A stretch of DNA of 64,000 bases from positions 124,001 to 188,000 of the forward strand of contig NZ_JAJALI010000007.1 in the NCBI RefSeq assembly GCF_020523795.1. The letters are read 5' to 3'. Under the pieces are notes generated by a model, which did no database searches, had not been told where the DNA came from, and saw only the letters and a list, made by a program, of their open reading frames with translations. Source of the DNA: Ancylobacter sp. Lp-2. GTDB taxonomy: Bacteria; Pseudomonadota; Alphaproteobacteria; Rhizobiales; Xanthobacteraceae. The translations under genes and the position numbers were made by a program. This document shows, piece after piece, positions 7,976 through 17,798 of the stretch. Every line of letters begins with the position of its first letter. The stretch's first letter is position 1.

Positions 7976-10900
7976 TCATTGAATAAAAATCCGTAAGTCG
8001 TGACTTCTACCGTCGAGCGGTATGCGACCGATGCCGACGAAGTTCGGGCACTGCTCGTCGTCCAACACCGCATACGGCTCTTTGCTATCGTTGCCGAGGT
8101 GCAGAACTTCGATAGTGCAGGATGTTCCTCCCAGCGTCACCGTCGCTGCGTACCCCGGCCATGTCGAAGGCATGCGCGGATCGACAATAAGGAAGCTGCC
8201 CTCTCGCTTAATGCCGAGGATGCCTTCTACCCCAGCGCGGTGCATCCAGCCGGCGGAACCGGTGTACCAGGTCCAGCCGCCGCGGCCGATATGTGGAGCG
8301 ACAGAGTAGATGTCGGCGGCGACGACGTAGGGCTCGACCTTATAGCGTTCGGTCTCCTCCGGCGTGCGGGCATGGTTGATCGGGTTGAGCAGTGCGAAGA
8401 GCTCATGCGCTTTGTCACCCGCGCCCAGTTTTGCGAAGGCGAGGACCGCCCACATGGCGGCGTGGCTGTATTGCCCGCCATTCTCGCGCAGGCCCGGCGG
8501 GTAGCCCTTGATGTAGCCGGGGTCGAGCGGCGTTCTGTCGAAGGGCGGGGTGAACAGCAGGGCCAGCCCCTCGTCGCGGCGGATCAGATGATGCTCGAGC
8601 GAGGTCATCGCGGTGCCGGCGCGCAGGGCATCAGCGGCGCCGGACAGCACGGCCCAGGACTGTGCGATCGAGTCGATGCGGCATTCCCCACTGTCCTTGG
8701 AACCGAGCCATGTGCCGTCGTCAAAAGTTGCCCGGCGATACCACTCGCCATCCCATGCCGAGCGCTCCAGCGCCCGGCGCACCGAGGCGGCATGCGCACG
8801 CCAGCGCCGGGCGCGTTCGGGATCGCGCGCTTCCGCCAGTGGTGTAAAGATGTCGATGGTGCGGATCAGCAGCCAGCCGAGCCAGACGCTCTCGCCTTTT
8901 CCGCCCTCGCCGACGCGGTTCATGCCGTCGTTCCAGTCGCCGATGCCGATCAGCGGTAGACCACGCGCGCCGGTGAGCGAAAGCGCGTGCTCGAGGCCAC
9001 GGGCGCAGTGCTCGAACAATGAGGCTGTCTCGTCCGCCGGCATCGGCTGGAAGAAATGCTCGTGCTCCTCCGGCCGCAATTGCGGCCCGTCGAGATACGG
9101 CACCCTCTCGTCGAGGATCGCGGCATCGCCCGAGTTTTCGATATAGGTCGCCACGGCAAAGGCGAGCCATACATGATCATCGGAGATGCGGGTGCGCACG
9201 CCCTGGCCCGATTGCGGCAGCCACCAATGCTGGACGTCGCCCTCGACGAATTGCCGCCCGGCGGCGCGCAGGAGATGGCTGCGCGTTTCCGCCGGCAGCG
9301 CCAGCGTCAGCGCCATACCGTCCTGCAACTGGTCGCGGAAGCCGTAGGCGCCGCTTGCCTGGTAGAAGGCGGAGCGCGCGGTGATGCGGCAGGCCAGCGT
9401 CTGGTAGAGCAGCCAGCCATTCAGCATGATGTCCATCGCCCGGTCCGGCGTCTTCACCTGGACGGTGCCGAGCACCGCGGTCCAGTGATCGCGCACCGCG
9501 GCGAAGACGGCATCGAGGTCGGTCTGGCGATAACGCTCGATCAGCGCCCGCACCTCCTCCACCGACCCGCATTGGCCGATGAACGACACGACCTCGACGG
9601 TCTCGCCGATGCCGAGTTCCACCACCGTCTGCAAGGCTCCACACGGATCGAGGCCGGCGCCGGTCGCGCCGGACAGAGGTGCCGTGCCTGCAAGGCCGAG
9701 CGGTGATGCGGGTCCGCCATCGCGGCCGAGGAATTCGGTGCGGTCCGCGGTCCAGGCGGTCTGCCGTCCGGCGAGATCGGCGAAGGCGACGCGGGAGCCG
9801 AAGGCGGCGCTCCAGCGATTACGCGCCATCATCACGCCGTTCTGCGCATCGATCTCGGTGGTGACGAACGGGGCGGAGGCGCCGCGCGAGGTGCCGAGCA
9901 CCCACTCCGCATAGGCGGTGACCGAGAGCCGGCGCGGCCGGCCGGACAGGTTGGTGAGCTTGAGGCGGGAAATCTTGATTGGGTCGTCTAGTGGCACGAA
10001 GTGCAACAGGTCGAGCGCGACGCCGTTCGCCTCGTGCTCGAAGCGGCTATAGCCGAAGCCGTGCCGCGCGACATAGATGCCATCGTCGCGGATCGGCCGT
10101 GCCGTCGGGCTCCACAGATCGCCGGTCGCCTCGTCCCGCACATAGATCGCCTCGCCGACCGGATCGGCGACGGCGTCGTTGGACCATTGGGTGATCTGGT
10201 TCTCGCGGCTGTTGGCCGACCATGTGTAGCCGCCGCCCTCGGCCGAAATCTGGAAGCCGAAGCCGGCATTGGCGACCACGTTGATCCAGGGTGCGGGCGT
10301 CGTTCGGTTTGGCCCGAGGACGGTCACATACTCCCGCCCCTCCTTGTCGAACCCGCCGAGACCGTTGAAGAATTCAAGGGCGGGCGGCGCGGGCGACGGC
10401 ACGGGACCGTGCATTGAGGTCAAGTTGTGGTCGCGGCGTCGGACGGCCGGAGGATTCGGCGCCCGGTGCACGCGTGCGAGCTGGTCGACGATGGCGCCGC
10501 GCCGCGCCGGCAACACCACGCGGGCAACCGACTGCACCAGCGCCCGCGATTCCACGCTCATGAGGTCGGCACGCAGCACATAGACCGCCCCCTGCGCCGG
10601 TTCTTCCCCGAGCAGCGGGCGCGATGCGTTGGTCCGCACCGCCGTCTCGATGGCGATCTGCAGATCCTGCACATAGGAGGAGGAGCGCTCATTGACGATG
10701 ACGAGATCGACGGCAAGGCGCTTCATCCGCCAATATTCATGGGCGCGCAGCAATTGGCGCACCTGGGCGATGTCCTCGATATCGTCGATCCGCAGCAGCA
10801 CGATCGGCAGGTCGCCGGAGATGGAATGCTGCCAGAGCCCTGATTGCGGCCCGGCGCCGCGAAGGATCGTCTCGGATGGCGACCTGAAACGCCCATCGGC

Positions 10901-13900
10901 ATAGAGCAGGGGAGCGGCGAGCCGCTGGAAGTCGGCCGCTTCCTCGACATTGACGTCGAGGTGCCGCAGTTGAACCTGCGCCTGTGTCCACGCCAAGGTC
11001 TTGGCGCGGTCGAACGCACTGCGATCATGATGCGTGTCGATGAGGTCGAGGAGTTCCGCCCGCGACGAGGCCACCACGGTCCAGAAGGCGACGCGTGCGA
11101 CCTTGCCCGGCGCGATGCGCACGCTCTGGCGCAGCGAGAAGATCGGGTCCAGCACCGTCCCCACGGTGTTCGACAGCGACAGGCGGCGCGACATGGCGTC
11201 CGCCGACCCCACGTCGTGTCCGCGGCCGATGAAGCGGGCACGGTCAGTCTCGTATTGCGGGGCAGCCGCAACGTCGCCTTCCACCACCGCGAAATGTGCT
11301 GCCCATATTTGCGGCTCGCCCGGCGTCCGCAGCCGGCGCGTGGCGAGGAGGGCGCCGAATTCCGGCAGATGCTCGGTCTCGACGAACATCTTGGCAAAGG
11401 CCGGATGGGCATTATCGGTGGCTGGCGTGGTCAGGACGAGCTCGGCATAGGATGTCAGCTCGATCTTCCGGGTCTGCCGCCCGCTATTGGTCAGCGACAC
11501 GCGCCGGACCTCGCCATTGTGCTCGCCAGAAACGATGACATCCATCGTCGTGGTCAGGCCGACATCGTGGCGGATGAACTCGGCGTGGTCCTCGCCGAAC
11601 ACCACGTCGCTTTCGCTGGCGCGGTCCGCCAGCGGCTGGGTGGTGGCGGACCAGACGCTGCCGCTCCTCATGTCGCGAAGGAAGATGAACGAACCCCAAT
11701 CGTCGCGGGTGGCGTCCTCGCGCCAGCGCGTCACCGCGATATCGCGCCAGCGGCTGTAGCCGCCGCCGGATGCCGTCATCATGACGGCGTAGCCGCCATT
11801 GGAGAGCAGATGCGTGACCGGCGCGCCGGCCGTGGGGGCGATCAGGCGGCGCACCGTTGCTGCTTCGCTGCGGGCGTCGACGGCAGCGGCCCGGACCTCT
11901 TCGGCGCGCGGGCGGGCCACGACGACGTCGCGGGGCGAGCGCTCCTGCAGCAGCAGCTCGCTTGCCCGGATCATCGGCTCGCGATGGAATCGGGCGCGTA
12001 TCTCGCCGCCCAGCAGCGTGTTGGCGATGGCGATGATGGTCATGCCCTGGTGATGGGCCATGAAGCTGCGGACGATGGCGACGTTTTCGCCTTCCGGAAG
12101 CCGCGAACGGGTGAAGTCGAGCGCCTCATAGAAGCCGTAGCGGCCCTGCGCGCCCAATTCGGCGAGGCGGGCATAATTCTGCCGCGCGCGCTCGGGATCC
12201 GCCATGGTGGCGAGGCCGGTCGCATAGGGCGCAACCACCACGCTCTCCGAGAGCCCGCGCTTGAGGCCGAGGCCCGGTACGCCGAAGTTGGCGTACTGGT
12301 AGGTGAATTCGATGTCGCGCGCATTATAGGCGGACTCCGACATGCCCCACGGAACGCCCAGCGACCGGGCATAGGATTGCTGCCGCTCGACCACCAGGCG
12401 GTTGGTCTGTTCGAGCACGCTGCCGGCCGGTGCACGCATCACCAGCGAGGGCATGAGATATTCGAACATTGATCCCGACCAGGAGATCAATGCCGAGCCG
12501 TTGCCGAGCGGCGTCGCGAGCCGACCGAGCCGGAACCAGTGGCGGGTCGGTACGTCGCCCTTGGCGATGGCGAACAAACTGGCGAGCCGCGCTTCGGACG
12601 CCAGCAAGTCGTAGCAGCTCGGGTCGAGGCCGTTGTCTGCCAGCGAATAGCCGATGGAAAGCAGCTTCCGCTCGGGATCGAGCAGAAATGCAAAGTCCAT
12701 CTCCATCGCCATGGTCCGGGCCGTGTCCGCAAGCGCGGTCAGCCGCACCTTCGTGGCGGCCGGTGCCGCCGGGAGCTGGAGGCGGTCACGCTGGTATTCA
12801 CTCACCGCCTTGCCGATCGTCTCGATCCAGTAGGCGATGTCCGTGGTGCCGCCCCCACCCGTCGCCGGGACGATATCCTGCGCAACCCTGTGGGCCCTGT
12901 CAGCGAGCCGCTTCAGAATGGGCGCCGTCGCTTCCAGTGTCTGCACGCCGTTCAACTGCGCGTCGATCTCGTCCAGTCCCGCCGCCAGCGCCTGTCCTTG
13001 TGCATTGCCAACCATCGGCAGGGCCGTCATCGCCTGGCGCGCCAACGCCAGAGCGTCGACGATGCCCGCGCGGGCGTTCACCCCGACGGGTGCATCCCTC
13101 CATTCCTCGCAGGCATTGGCGAGTGCGATCAGATGGCCAGCGAGATTGCCGCTGTCGACGGACGAGACATAGGCCGGCGGTAACGCGGCGAGGTCTTGCG
13201 TCCCGTACCAGTTGAAGAAGTGTCCGCGGAAACGGGGCAGCTGCTTCAAGCTGGCGAACGTCGCTTCGAGTCGCTCGATGATCTCGATCGTGCCGGTCCA
13301 GCCAAAGTCGCGGGCCGCGACCGCCGAGAGCAAGTAGAGACCGATATTGGTCGGCGAGGTCCGATGGGCGACGATCGGTTTCGGCTCTTCCTGGAAATTG
13401 TCCGGCGGCAGCATGTTCTCGGCCGGCGTGACGAAGGTCTCGAAATAGCGCCATGTGCGCCGGGCGATCAGGCGTAGGTCGCGGGCGTCGGCATCTGCAA
13501 GGTCGAGGTGTTGCTGCACCCTGGGTGAACGGCTCGCCCATTGCGCCATGAGGGGTGCGCCGAGCCAGAGCAGGGCAAATGGCAGGATGAGCGGCCAGGA
13601 GGCGGGCGCCAGGACAAGCGCGCCTGCGGTCATCGCAAGGGCCAGCAAGGTGCCGCTGGCCATCTGTCGATAGAAGCCGAGGACATCCAGCCGGGGGACT
13701 GCGGAGGACTTCGCGGCGGTCGTCCATTCCAACAGATGGCGTCGCGTCACCAGCAGCCGCACCAGCGTGCGCATTGCGGCATCGCCCGCCCGCCACGCCT
13801 GATCGGCGAGAAAGACGAGCGACAGCAATGTCTGGGCGGCGGCGAGCTGCAATTCAGCCACCAGTCTGGCGAGGTGGCTGCGCAGCCTTACGTCGGGGTG

Positions 13901-16525
13901 ACGAGGAAATATCGAGGACGCGATCGGCAGGACGGCGGGAACCATGATCGTCATGATCATCAGCAAGGTGCCGACAAGCGCCGCCGGCATGGGAAACAGC
14001 CAGCACAGGCTAAGCCCCAGCAGGGTCAGCGGGGCCAGCGTGGAGCGGCGCAGATTGTCGAACATCTTCCAGCGGCCGACCGGCGTCAGCGCGCGCCGTC
14101 CCACTCCCACACTGGAAATCCACGGAAGCAGCTGCCAGTCACCGCGTATCCAGCGATGCTGCCGCTTGGCGACAACGTCGTAGCGCGAGGGGAACTCCTC
14201 CACGACCTCGACGTCCGAAGCGAGGCCGGCGCGGGCAAACACGCCTTCGAAGAGGTCGTGGCTGAGCAGCGTGTTCTCCGGGATACGGCCGGCGAGAGAC
14301 GCCTCGAAGGCATCGATGTCGTAAATTCCCTTGCCGGTGTAGGAGCCTTCGCCGAACAGGTCCTGATAGACGTCGGAGACCGCCGCGGCATAAGGGTCCA
14401 TGCCACCGCCGCCGGAGATGACCCGCTGATAGAACGAGCCCTCGCTGCCGATAGGAAGCGAGGGAGTAACGCGCGGCTGGAGTATGCCGTGGCCGCCGAC
14501 CACTCGTTGCCCGACGGCATCGAATTTCGGGCGGTTCAGCGGATGCGCCATCTTGCCGACCAGCCGGAGCGCGGCGTCGCGCGGCAGCCGCGTGTCGGCA
14601 TCGAGCGTGATGACGTAGCGCACATCCGGCGGGACATGCGGGACCCGGCCACCGACGGGCAGGAAGGAGGTGTCGTCCGCGCCGCGCAGCAGGCGGTTGA
14701 GTTCATGCAGCTTGCCGCGCTTGCGTTCCCATCCCATCCATTTGCCTTCGCCTTGGTCGAACCGGCGACGGCGGTGCAGCAGAAGAAAGCGGTCACCCGC
14801 AGGGCCTGGGCCATAGCGCAGATTTAGCTGCTCGATCCCCTGCTCTGCGAGCTCCAACAGCGCCGCATCGCCCGGCAAGATCTCGGAATCGGCGTCTATA
14901 CCGTCCGACAGTAGGACGAAGGTGAGATCGCCGCCGATCCCGGAGAGAAAGTGGACCTCGAGCCTGTCGATCTGCTCCTGCAGGTCTGCCTCGCTGGTAA
15001 GCAGCGTCGGCACAGCGACGAGGGTGCGGAGGGACCCTGGAACGCCATCCGCGAGCTCGAGGCCGGGCAGAATGGTGGCGCCGAACATCCATGCCACGCC
15101 CCGGTTCACCAGCGCGGTCGCCACCTCGCTTGTCGGGACGAAGCCGACGAGGGCGAAGACGGCCAGCCAGCTCCCGGAGAGACCGGCCGCGGAGAGAACC
15201 CAAAGTGCCACCCCGATCAGACTGAGCGTGACGGCGAGGATGGCGCCGACATATCCGCCAATGCCGAGGCGAATGCTGACGCGGCTCAAGCGCAGCCGAG
15301 GTGGCGGGCGGAAGTGGATGGCCTGTTCGAACGCGCGCCGCCCTTCGGCGATGAGATGGTAGCCGGGATCCTCTATGGGGTCGGCGTCCGCATGCTTCTG
15401 TGCCGGAGACGCCGCCAGTGCCGCGACCTCCAGCGCGCGCTTGGCGATGTCAAGCTCTGACAGCTCGGAGCCGCGGGCGAGTTGCTCAATCGCGCTGCGG
15501 TAGAGATTGCGGGTGGGGAAATCCATCGAAGCGAAGGCACTGCCGGCTCGCAGTCGGTCGTCGACCAGGCTGACGCTCTCGAACAGGTCGGCCCAATCGA
15601 TGTCGGAAATCAGCCGCATGCTGGTGATGACGTTTCGCACGCTAACATTGGAGGCGCCGAGCCGCTGTTGAGCATGCTGCACAACGCCGTCGACCGAAGC
15701 GCCCTGGGCTGCCAGCCGTGCCTCCAGCCATCCCAGTGCCGGCGTCGTTCGCGGGTCCTGGTCCCGGAGTCGCTTGACCAGTTGAGCGGCGAAGACCTCA
15801 TCCAGAGGCCCCGGCGAGCGGGTGAGGATGTCCGCTTCGAGCGCTGAACGCGCTTCGCCAGAGATGAAAAGCCGGTCGGCCAGCAGGTCGGCCTCCCGGC
15901 GTGATCGGCGCCCGGTGGTGATCTGATCGGCGAGCCGGCGCAGGTTCTCGATGAGCACGATGCGCAGCGTGATCGCCACCGCCCACAGCTCGCCGATCGT
16001 CAGCGGCTGGACCTGCTGGTACGCCCCGATGAAGCGGCGCAGCACCTCGGGATCGAAATGGCTGTCCGTGTGCGCGACATAGGCCCAGGCGAGGCCCAGC
16101 ACTCGCGGGTAACCGGCGAACGGCCCTTCGGCGAGCTTCGGCAATTGTCGGTAATAGCCGGGCGGCAGGTCGTCTCGAATCTCGCGTACCTGCTCTTCGA
16201 CGAGATGATAATTGTCGAGCAGCCATTCGGCGGCGGGCACTACGCTCCGCCCGGCTTCGGCATCGGCCGCCGTCGCACGATAGGCGACGAGCAGAGCGCC
16301 GGCGTTGCTTTTTAAGCGGGCATGCAGGGAGGGGACGGATGGCGGCTGCGATGTGGTCGGTTGAGTCGCTGCTAGGCTCCGGGCATGCTGCTCCAGCCGC
16401 TCGGTGCCGAAGAGTTCCTCGCGGATCGGCGCGGGATCATTCCAAGCGGAACCTTGCCATGCGCGTTTCCGCCACAACGAGATGTATGAACCGCAGCGAC
16501 GGCGAAGACTGGCGATTGGATTCAT
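7976..16525 (-). CDS. ndvB: Cyclic beta-1,2-glucan synthase (NdvB/ChvB type, GT84-GH94)
   Basis: 2849 residues, full length for NdvB/ChvB. In order: a soluble N-terminal part; two transmembrane helices near residues 425-480; a GT84 glycosyltransferase region (TLDADTRLP near 640 as the DxD-type motif and QHRWIRGDW near 790); several more helices (about 830-1010); a glycoamylase-like domain with the GGYGIY-type region replaced by SVDSGNLAGHL; two carbohydrate-binding-like repeats (GGGYSRWRDI and GGGYTWSANSR); and a C-terminal GH94 phosphorylase domain with GIGDWNDGMNRVG near 2530 that contains the catalytic Asp. Known members build and cyclise periplasmic beta-1,2-glucan from UDP-glucose and set its ring size, giving osmotic protection and host interaction. 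No ndvA exporter is nearby. It may be a second copy. Confidence 0.9.
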   Translation of the reverse strand: MNPIASLRRRCGSYISLWRKRAWQGSAWNDPAPIREELFGTERLEQHARSLAATQPTTSQPPSVPSLHARLKSNAGALLVAYRATAADAEAGRSVVPAAEWLLDNYHLVEEQVREIRDDLPPGYYRQLPKLAEGPFAGYPRVLGLAWAYVAHTDSHFDPEVLRRFIGAYQQVQPLTIGELWAVAITLRIVLIENLRRLADQITTGRRSRREADLLADRLFISGEARSALEADILTRSPGPLDEVFAAQLVKRLRDQDPRTTPALGWLEARLAAQGASVDGVVQHAQQRLGASNVSVRNVITSMRLISDIDWADLFESVSLVDDRLRAGSAFASMDFPTRNLYRSAIEQLARGSELSELDIAKRALEVAALAASPAQKHADADPIEDPGYHLIAEGRRAFEQAIHFRPPPRLRLSRVSIRLGIGGYVGAILAVTLSLIGVALWVLSAAGLSGSWLAVFALVGFVPTSEVATALVNRGVAWMFGATILPGLELADGVPGSLRTLVAVPTLLTSEADLQEQIDRLEVHFLSGIGGDLTFVLLSDGIDADSEILPGDAALLELAEQGIEQLNLRYGPGPAGDRFLLLHRRRRFDQGEGKWMGWERKRGKLHELNRLLRGADDTSFLPVGGRVPHVPPDVRYVITLDADTRLPRDAALRLVGKMAHPLNRPKFDAVGQRVVGGHGILQPRVTPSLPIGSEGSFYQRVISGGGGMDPYAAAVSDVYQDLFGEGSYTGKGIYDIDAFEASLAGRIPENTLLSHDLFEGVFARAGLASDVEVVEEFPSRYDVVAKRQHRWIRGDWQLLPWISSVGVGRRALTPVGRWKMFDNLRRSTLAPLTLLGLSLCWLFPMPAALVGTLLMIMTIMVPAVLPIASSIFPRHPDVRLRSHLARLVAELQLAAAQTLLSLVFLADQAWRAGDAAMRTLVRLLVTRRHLLEWTTAAKSSAVPRLDVLGFYRQMASGTLLALAMTAGALVLAPASWPLILPFALLWLGAPLMAQWASRSPRVQQHLDLADADARDLRLIARRTWRYFETFVTPAENMLPPDNFQEEPKPIVAHRTSPTNIGLYLLSAVAARDFGWTGTIEIIERLEATFASLKQLPRFRGHFFNWYGTQDLAALPPAYVSSVDSGNLAGHLIALANACEEWRDAPVGVNARAGIVDALALARQAMTALPMVGNAQGQALAAGLDEIDAQLNGVQTLEATAPILKRLADRAHRVAQDIVPATGGGGTTDIAYWIETIGKAVSEYQRDRLQLPAAPAATKVRLTALADTARTMAMEMDFAFLLDPERKLLSIGYSLADNGLDPSCYDLLASEARLASLFAIAKGDVPTRHWFRLGRLATPLGNGSALISWSGSMFEYLMPSLVMRAPAGSVLEQTNRLVVERQQSYARSLGVPWGMSESAYNARDIEFTYQYANFGVPGLGLKRGLSESVVVAPYATGLATMADPERARQNYARLAELGAQGRYGFYEALDFTRSRLPEGENVAIVRSFMAHHQGMTIIAIANTLLGGEIRARFHREPMIRASELLLQERSPRDVVVARPRAEEVRAAAVDARSEAATVRRLIAPTAGAPVTHLLSNGGYAVMMTASGGGYSRWRDIAVTRWREDATRDDWGSFIFLRDMRSGSVWSATTQPLADRASESDVVFGEDHAEFIRHDVGLTTTMDVIVSGEHNGEVRRVSLTNSGRQTRKIELTSYAELVLTTPATDNAHPAFAKMFVETEHLPEFGALLATRRLRTPGEPQIWAAHFAVVEGDVAAAPQYETDRARFIGRGHDVGSADAMSRRLSLSNTVGTVLDPIFSLRQSVRIAPGKVARVAFWTVVASSRAELLDLIDTHHDRSAFDRAKTLAWTQAQVQLRHLDVNVEEAADFQRLAAPLLYADGRFRSPSETILRGAGPQSGLWQHSISGDLPIVLLRIDDIEDIAQVRQLLRAHEYWRMKRLAVDLVIVNERSSSYVQDLQIAIETAVRTNASRPLLGEEPAQGAVYVLRADLMSVESRALVQSVARVVLPARRGAIVDQLARVHRAPNPPAVRRRDHNLTSMHGPVPSPAPPALEFFNGLGGFDKEGREYVTVLGPNRTTPAPWINVVANAGFGFQISAEGGGYTWSANSRENQITQWSNDAVADPVGEAIYVRDEATGDLWSPTARPIRDDGIYVARHGFGYSRFEHEANGVALDLLHFVPLDDPIKISRLKLTNLSGRPRRLSVTAYAEWVLGTSRGASAPFVTTEIDAQNGVMMARNRWSAAFGSRVAFADLAGRQTAWTADRTEFLGRDGGPASPLGLAGTAPLSGATGAGLDPCGALQTVVELGIGETVEVVSFIGQCGSVEEVRALIERYRQTDLDAVFAAVRDHWTAVLGTVQVKTPDRAMDIMLNGWLLYQTLACRITARSAFYQASGAYGFRDQLQDGMALTLALPAETRSHLLRAAGRQFVEGDVQHWWLPQSGQGVRTRISDDHVWLAFAVATYIENSGDAAILDERVPYLDGPQLRPEEHEHFFQPMPADETASLFEHCARGLEHALSLTGARGLPLIGIGDWNDGMNRVGEGGKGESVWLGWLLIRTIDIFTPLAEARDPERARRWRAHAASVRRALERSAWDGEWYRRATFDDGTWLGSKDSGECRIDSIAQSWAVLSGAADALRAGTAMTSLEHHLIRRDEGLALLFTPPFDRTPLDPGYIKGYPPGLRENGGQYSHAAMWAVLAFAKLGAGDKAHELFALLNPINHARTPEETERYKVEPYVVAADIYSVAPHIGRGGWTWYTGSAGWMHRAGVEGILGIKREGSFLIVDPRMPSTWPGYAATVTLGGTSCTIEVLHLGNDSKEPYAVLDDEQCPNFVGIGRIPLDGRSHDLRIFIQ

Positions 16526-16595
16526 ATATGCCTTCCGGTCAAGAGTACGCGAGAGGCATGGGCAGGCTGATGCCTATCTCCGTAGGATGTAATGG

Positions 16596-16964
16596 CTACA
16601 GGCGACGAATCGGGAATCGGGTCGGTTCGCGTGCCGGCCGCGGCGCGTGCCAGCCCGATCGTCGGCGCCAGTCGGCTGCCATCGGCAGTTCACCGTGGAC
16701 ATCGACATGAGCCGCACTGTCGTCCCGCGAAAGGTGCCTCTCGGAGAAGTGCAGGCTGAGCACCCGTCCCTCGGCGGTCCGCAAGCGCAAATCGACGCGC
16801 CCGAACACTTCCCTGAGCGTCGATGCCGACAAGCGAATCTCCCCGCAGCTTGTCACCCGGCCGGAGTTCGAGAGGTAGCCGTCGAAATCATATTGCACTG
16901 GTGCGACCGACGCGTTTCCGCACAGGAGAAGGCCGGTCCCGCGAAGTCCGCCGAGATAGTCCAT
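16596..16964 (-). CDS. Hypothetical protein, 122 residues
   Basis: The central part (APVQYDFDGYLSNSGRVT, then IRLSASTLREVFGRVDLRLR and GRVLSLHFSERHL) has high third-position GC and looks coding. It contains beta-rich segments with no signal peptide or membrane helix, and I do not recognise the family. The C-terminal 25 residues are Arg/Trp-rich and less convincing. It may be the downstream part of a frame-disrupted gene that begins at 17244 (see the next entry). It is divergent from nothing and reads in the same direction as the glucan synthase, ending 70 bp before its start. Confidence 0.5.
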   Translation of the reverse strand: MDYLGGLRGTGLLLCGNASVAPVQYDFDGYLSNSGRVTSCGEIRLSASTLREVFGRVDLRLRTAEGRVLSLHFSERHLSRDDSAAHVDVHGELPMAADWRRRSGWHAPRPAREPTRFPIRRL

Positions 16965-17244
16965 GGTCGATATCCCTGGGTACGAGGCCAGGCGTCGAGG
17001 TCGACCTTCCGCGCCTTCGTCAATTCGTTGGCGATGACGTTAAAAACTCGGCCGAAATCGCCAGGCAGAGTGAGGCGGGCCGCTGTGTCGTGACGGGACA
17101 GCAATAGGCGGGGAAGGAAATGCCAGGAACTTCCTCCTCGTCGATCACCAGCCGGCAGATGCCGGCAGGCTTTTGCCGCTCAGCCTTGCTCGGCTTGAGC
17201 GGATGCCTGGAAGTGACCGTGGTTTCCTTGCCACGAATGGTCAT
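16965..17244 (-). pseudogene. Possible frame-disrupted upstream part of the 16596-16964 gene
   Basis: Two more reading frames look coding in succession. From ATG 17244: MTIRGKETTVTSRHPLKPSK, continuing to LVIDEEEVPGISFPAYC. From about 17100 in another frame: LTLPGDFGRVFNVIANELTK and ARKVDLDAWPRTQGYRPW, which runs straight into the MDYLGG start of the 16964 gene in the third frame. Codon composition changes frame at each step, so one ancestral gene with two frameshifts is a simple reading. Independent short genes are the alternative. Confidence 0.35.
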
Positions 17245-17253
17245 GTCAGCATC

Positions 17254-17382
17254 TCAGCCCTTCTTCTTTGGCAACGCGATCGGCGCGGACGTTCCCTTCA
17301 CGAGGACGGGGGCAGCCACAGGCTCCTTTTTCTTCTTCGGCTTCTTCGCTTCCCGATTACCGCGCAACTGACCCTTGGCCAT
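17254..17382 (-). CDS. Small lysine-rich protein, 42 residues
   Basis: ATG 17382 to TGA 17254. The sequence starts MAKGQLRGNREAKKPKKKKE, has a short hydrophobic APVLVKGTSAPIALP patch and ends PKKKG. Very similar short MAKGQLR-NKEAKKPKK proteins are common in rhizobial genomes as unnamed hypothetical proteins. The charge suggests nucleic-acid or ribosome binding, but this is inference. It lies downstream of the cold-shock gene, beyond its terminator. Confidence 0.7.
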   Translation of the reverse strand: MAKGQLRGNREAKKPKKKKEPVAAPVLVKGTSAPIALPKKKG

Positions 17383-17426
17383 GGCCGTCTTCCTTCATGC
17401 TGCATTGATCTGTATCCGAAGGCACG

Positions 17427-17457
17427 AAAAACCCCGCGACCTCGGGGAGGCGCGGGG
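17427..17457 (-). terminator. Rho-independent terminator of the cspA transcript
   Basis: Read on the minus strand, CCCCGCG (17457-17451) and CGCGGGG (17438-17432) form a 7-bp GC stem with a 12-base loop, followed directly by a T run (17431-17427). It lies about 130 bp after the cold-shock stop codon. Confidence 0.8.
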
Positions 17458-17585
17458 CCAATAGACGCTGGGCGCCTCGGGTCGCTTCGGCATCGCTCGT
17501 TGAGGTCGCCGGTACATCCGTGGTCGACCGGAAGACGATGACCTTATCGGCGGGCCTGAAGTTCGGCGCCACCAATACCATGCAA

Positions 17586-17798
17586 TCAGCTCAGCGACTG
17601 GAGCTTGTCGGCGGTCATCTTGCCGCTTTTCTTGTCGGGGATAAGCTCGAAGCCCACCTTCTGACCTTCTCGCAACTCGCTCAGACCGGCACGTTCTACG
17701 GCACTGATGTGAACGAACGCATCGCTGCCACCGCTATCCGGCGCGATGAATCCAAAGCCCTTCTGGGCATTGAACCATTTTACGGTTCCCGTGGTCAT
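17586..17798 (-). CDS. cspA: Cold-shock protein CspA family
   Basis: A single 70-residue cold-shock domain. RNP1 is KGFGFIAP and RNP2 is [10 protein letters not shown], both intact, preceded by the canonical [12 protein letters not shown] start. It binds single-stranded RNA and DNA as a chaperone in the cytosol. The AT-rich leader upstream holds two hairpins (17831-17848 and 17888-17904), which fits post-transcriptional cold control as known for csp genes. It ends in a clear terminator. Which stress induces this copy is not visible. Confidence 0.95.
   Translation of the reverse strand: MTTGTVKWFNAQKGFGFIAPDSGGSDAFVHISAVERAGLSELREGQKVGFELIPDKKSGKMTADKLQSLS

Noticed and set aside
10844-14827. 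Long plus-strand frames opposite the glucan synthase
   Set aside because: They are mirror frames of a gene with clear NdvB motifs.
17357-17581. 74-codon minus-strand frame after cspA
   Set aside because: It runs through the cspA terminator hairpin and has no ribosome site.
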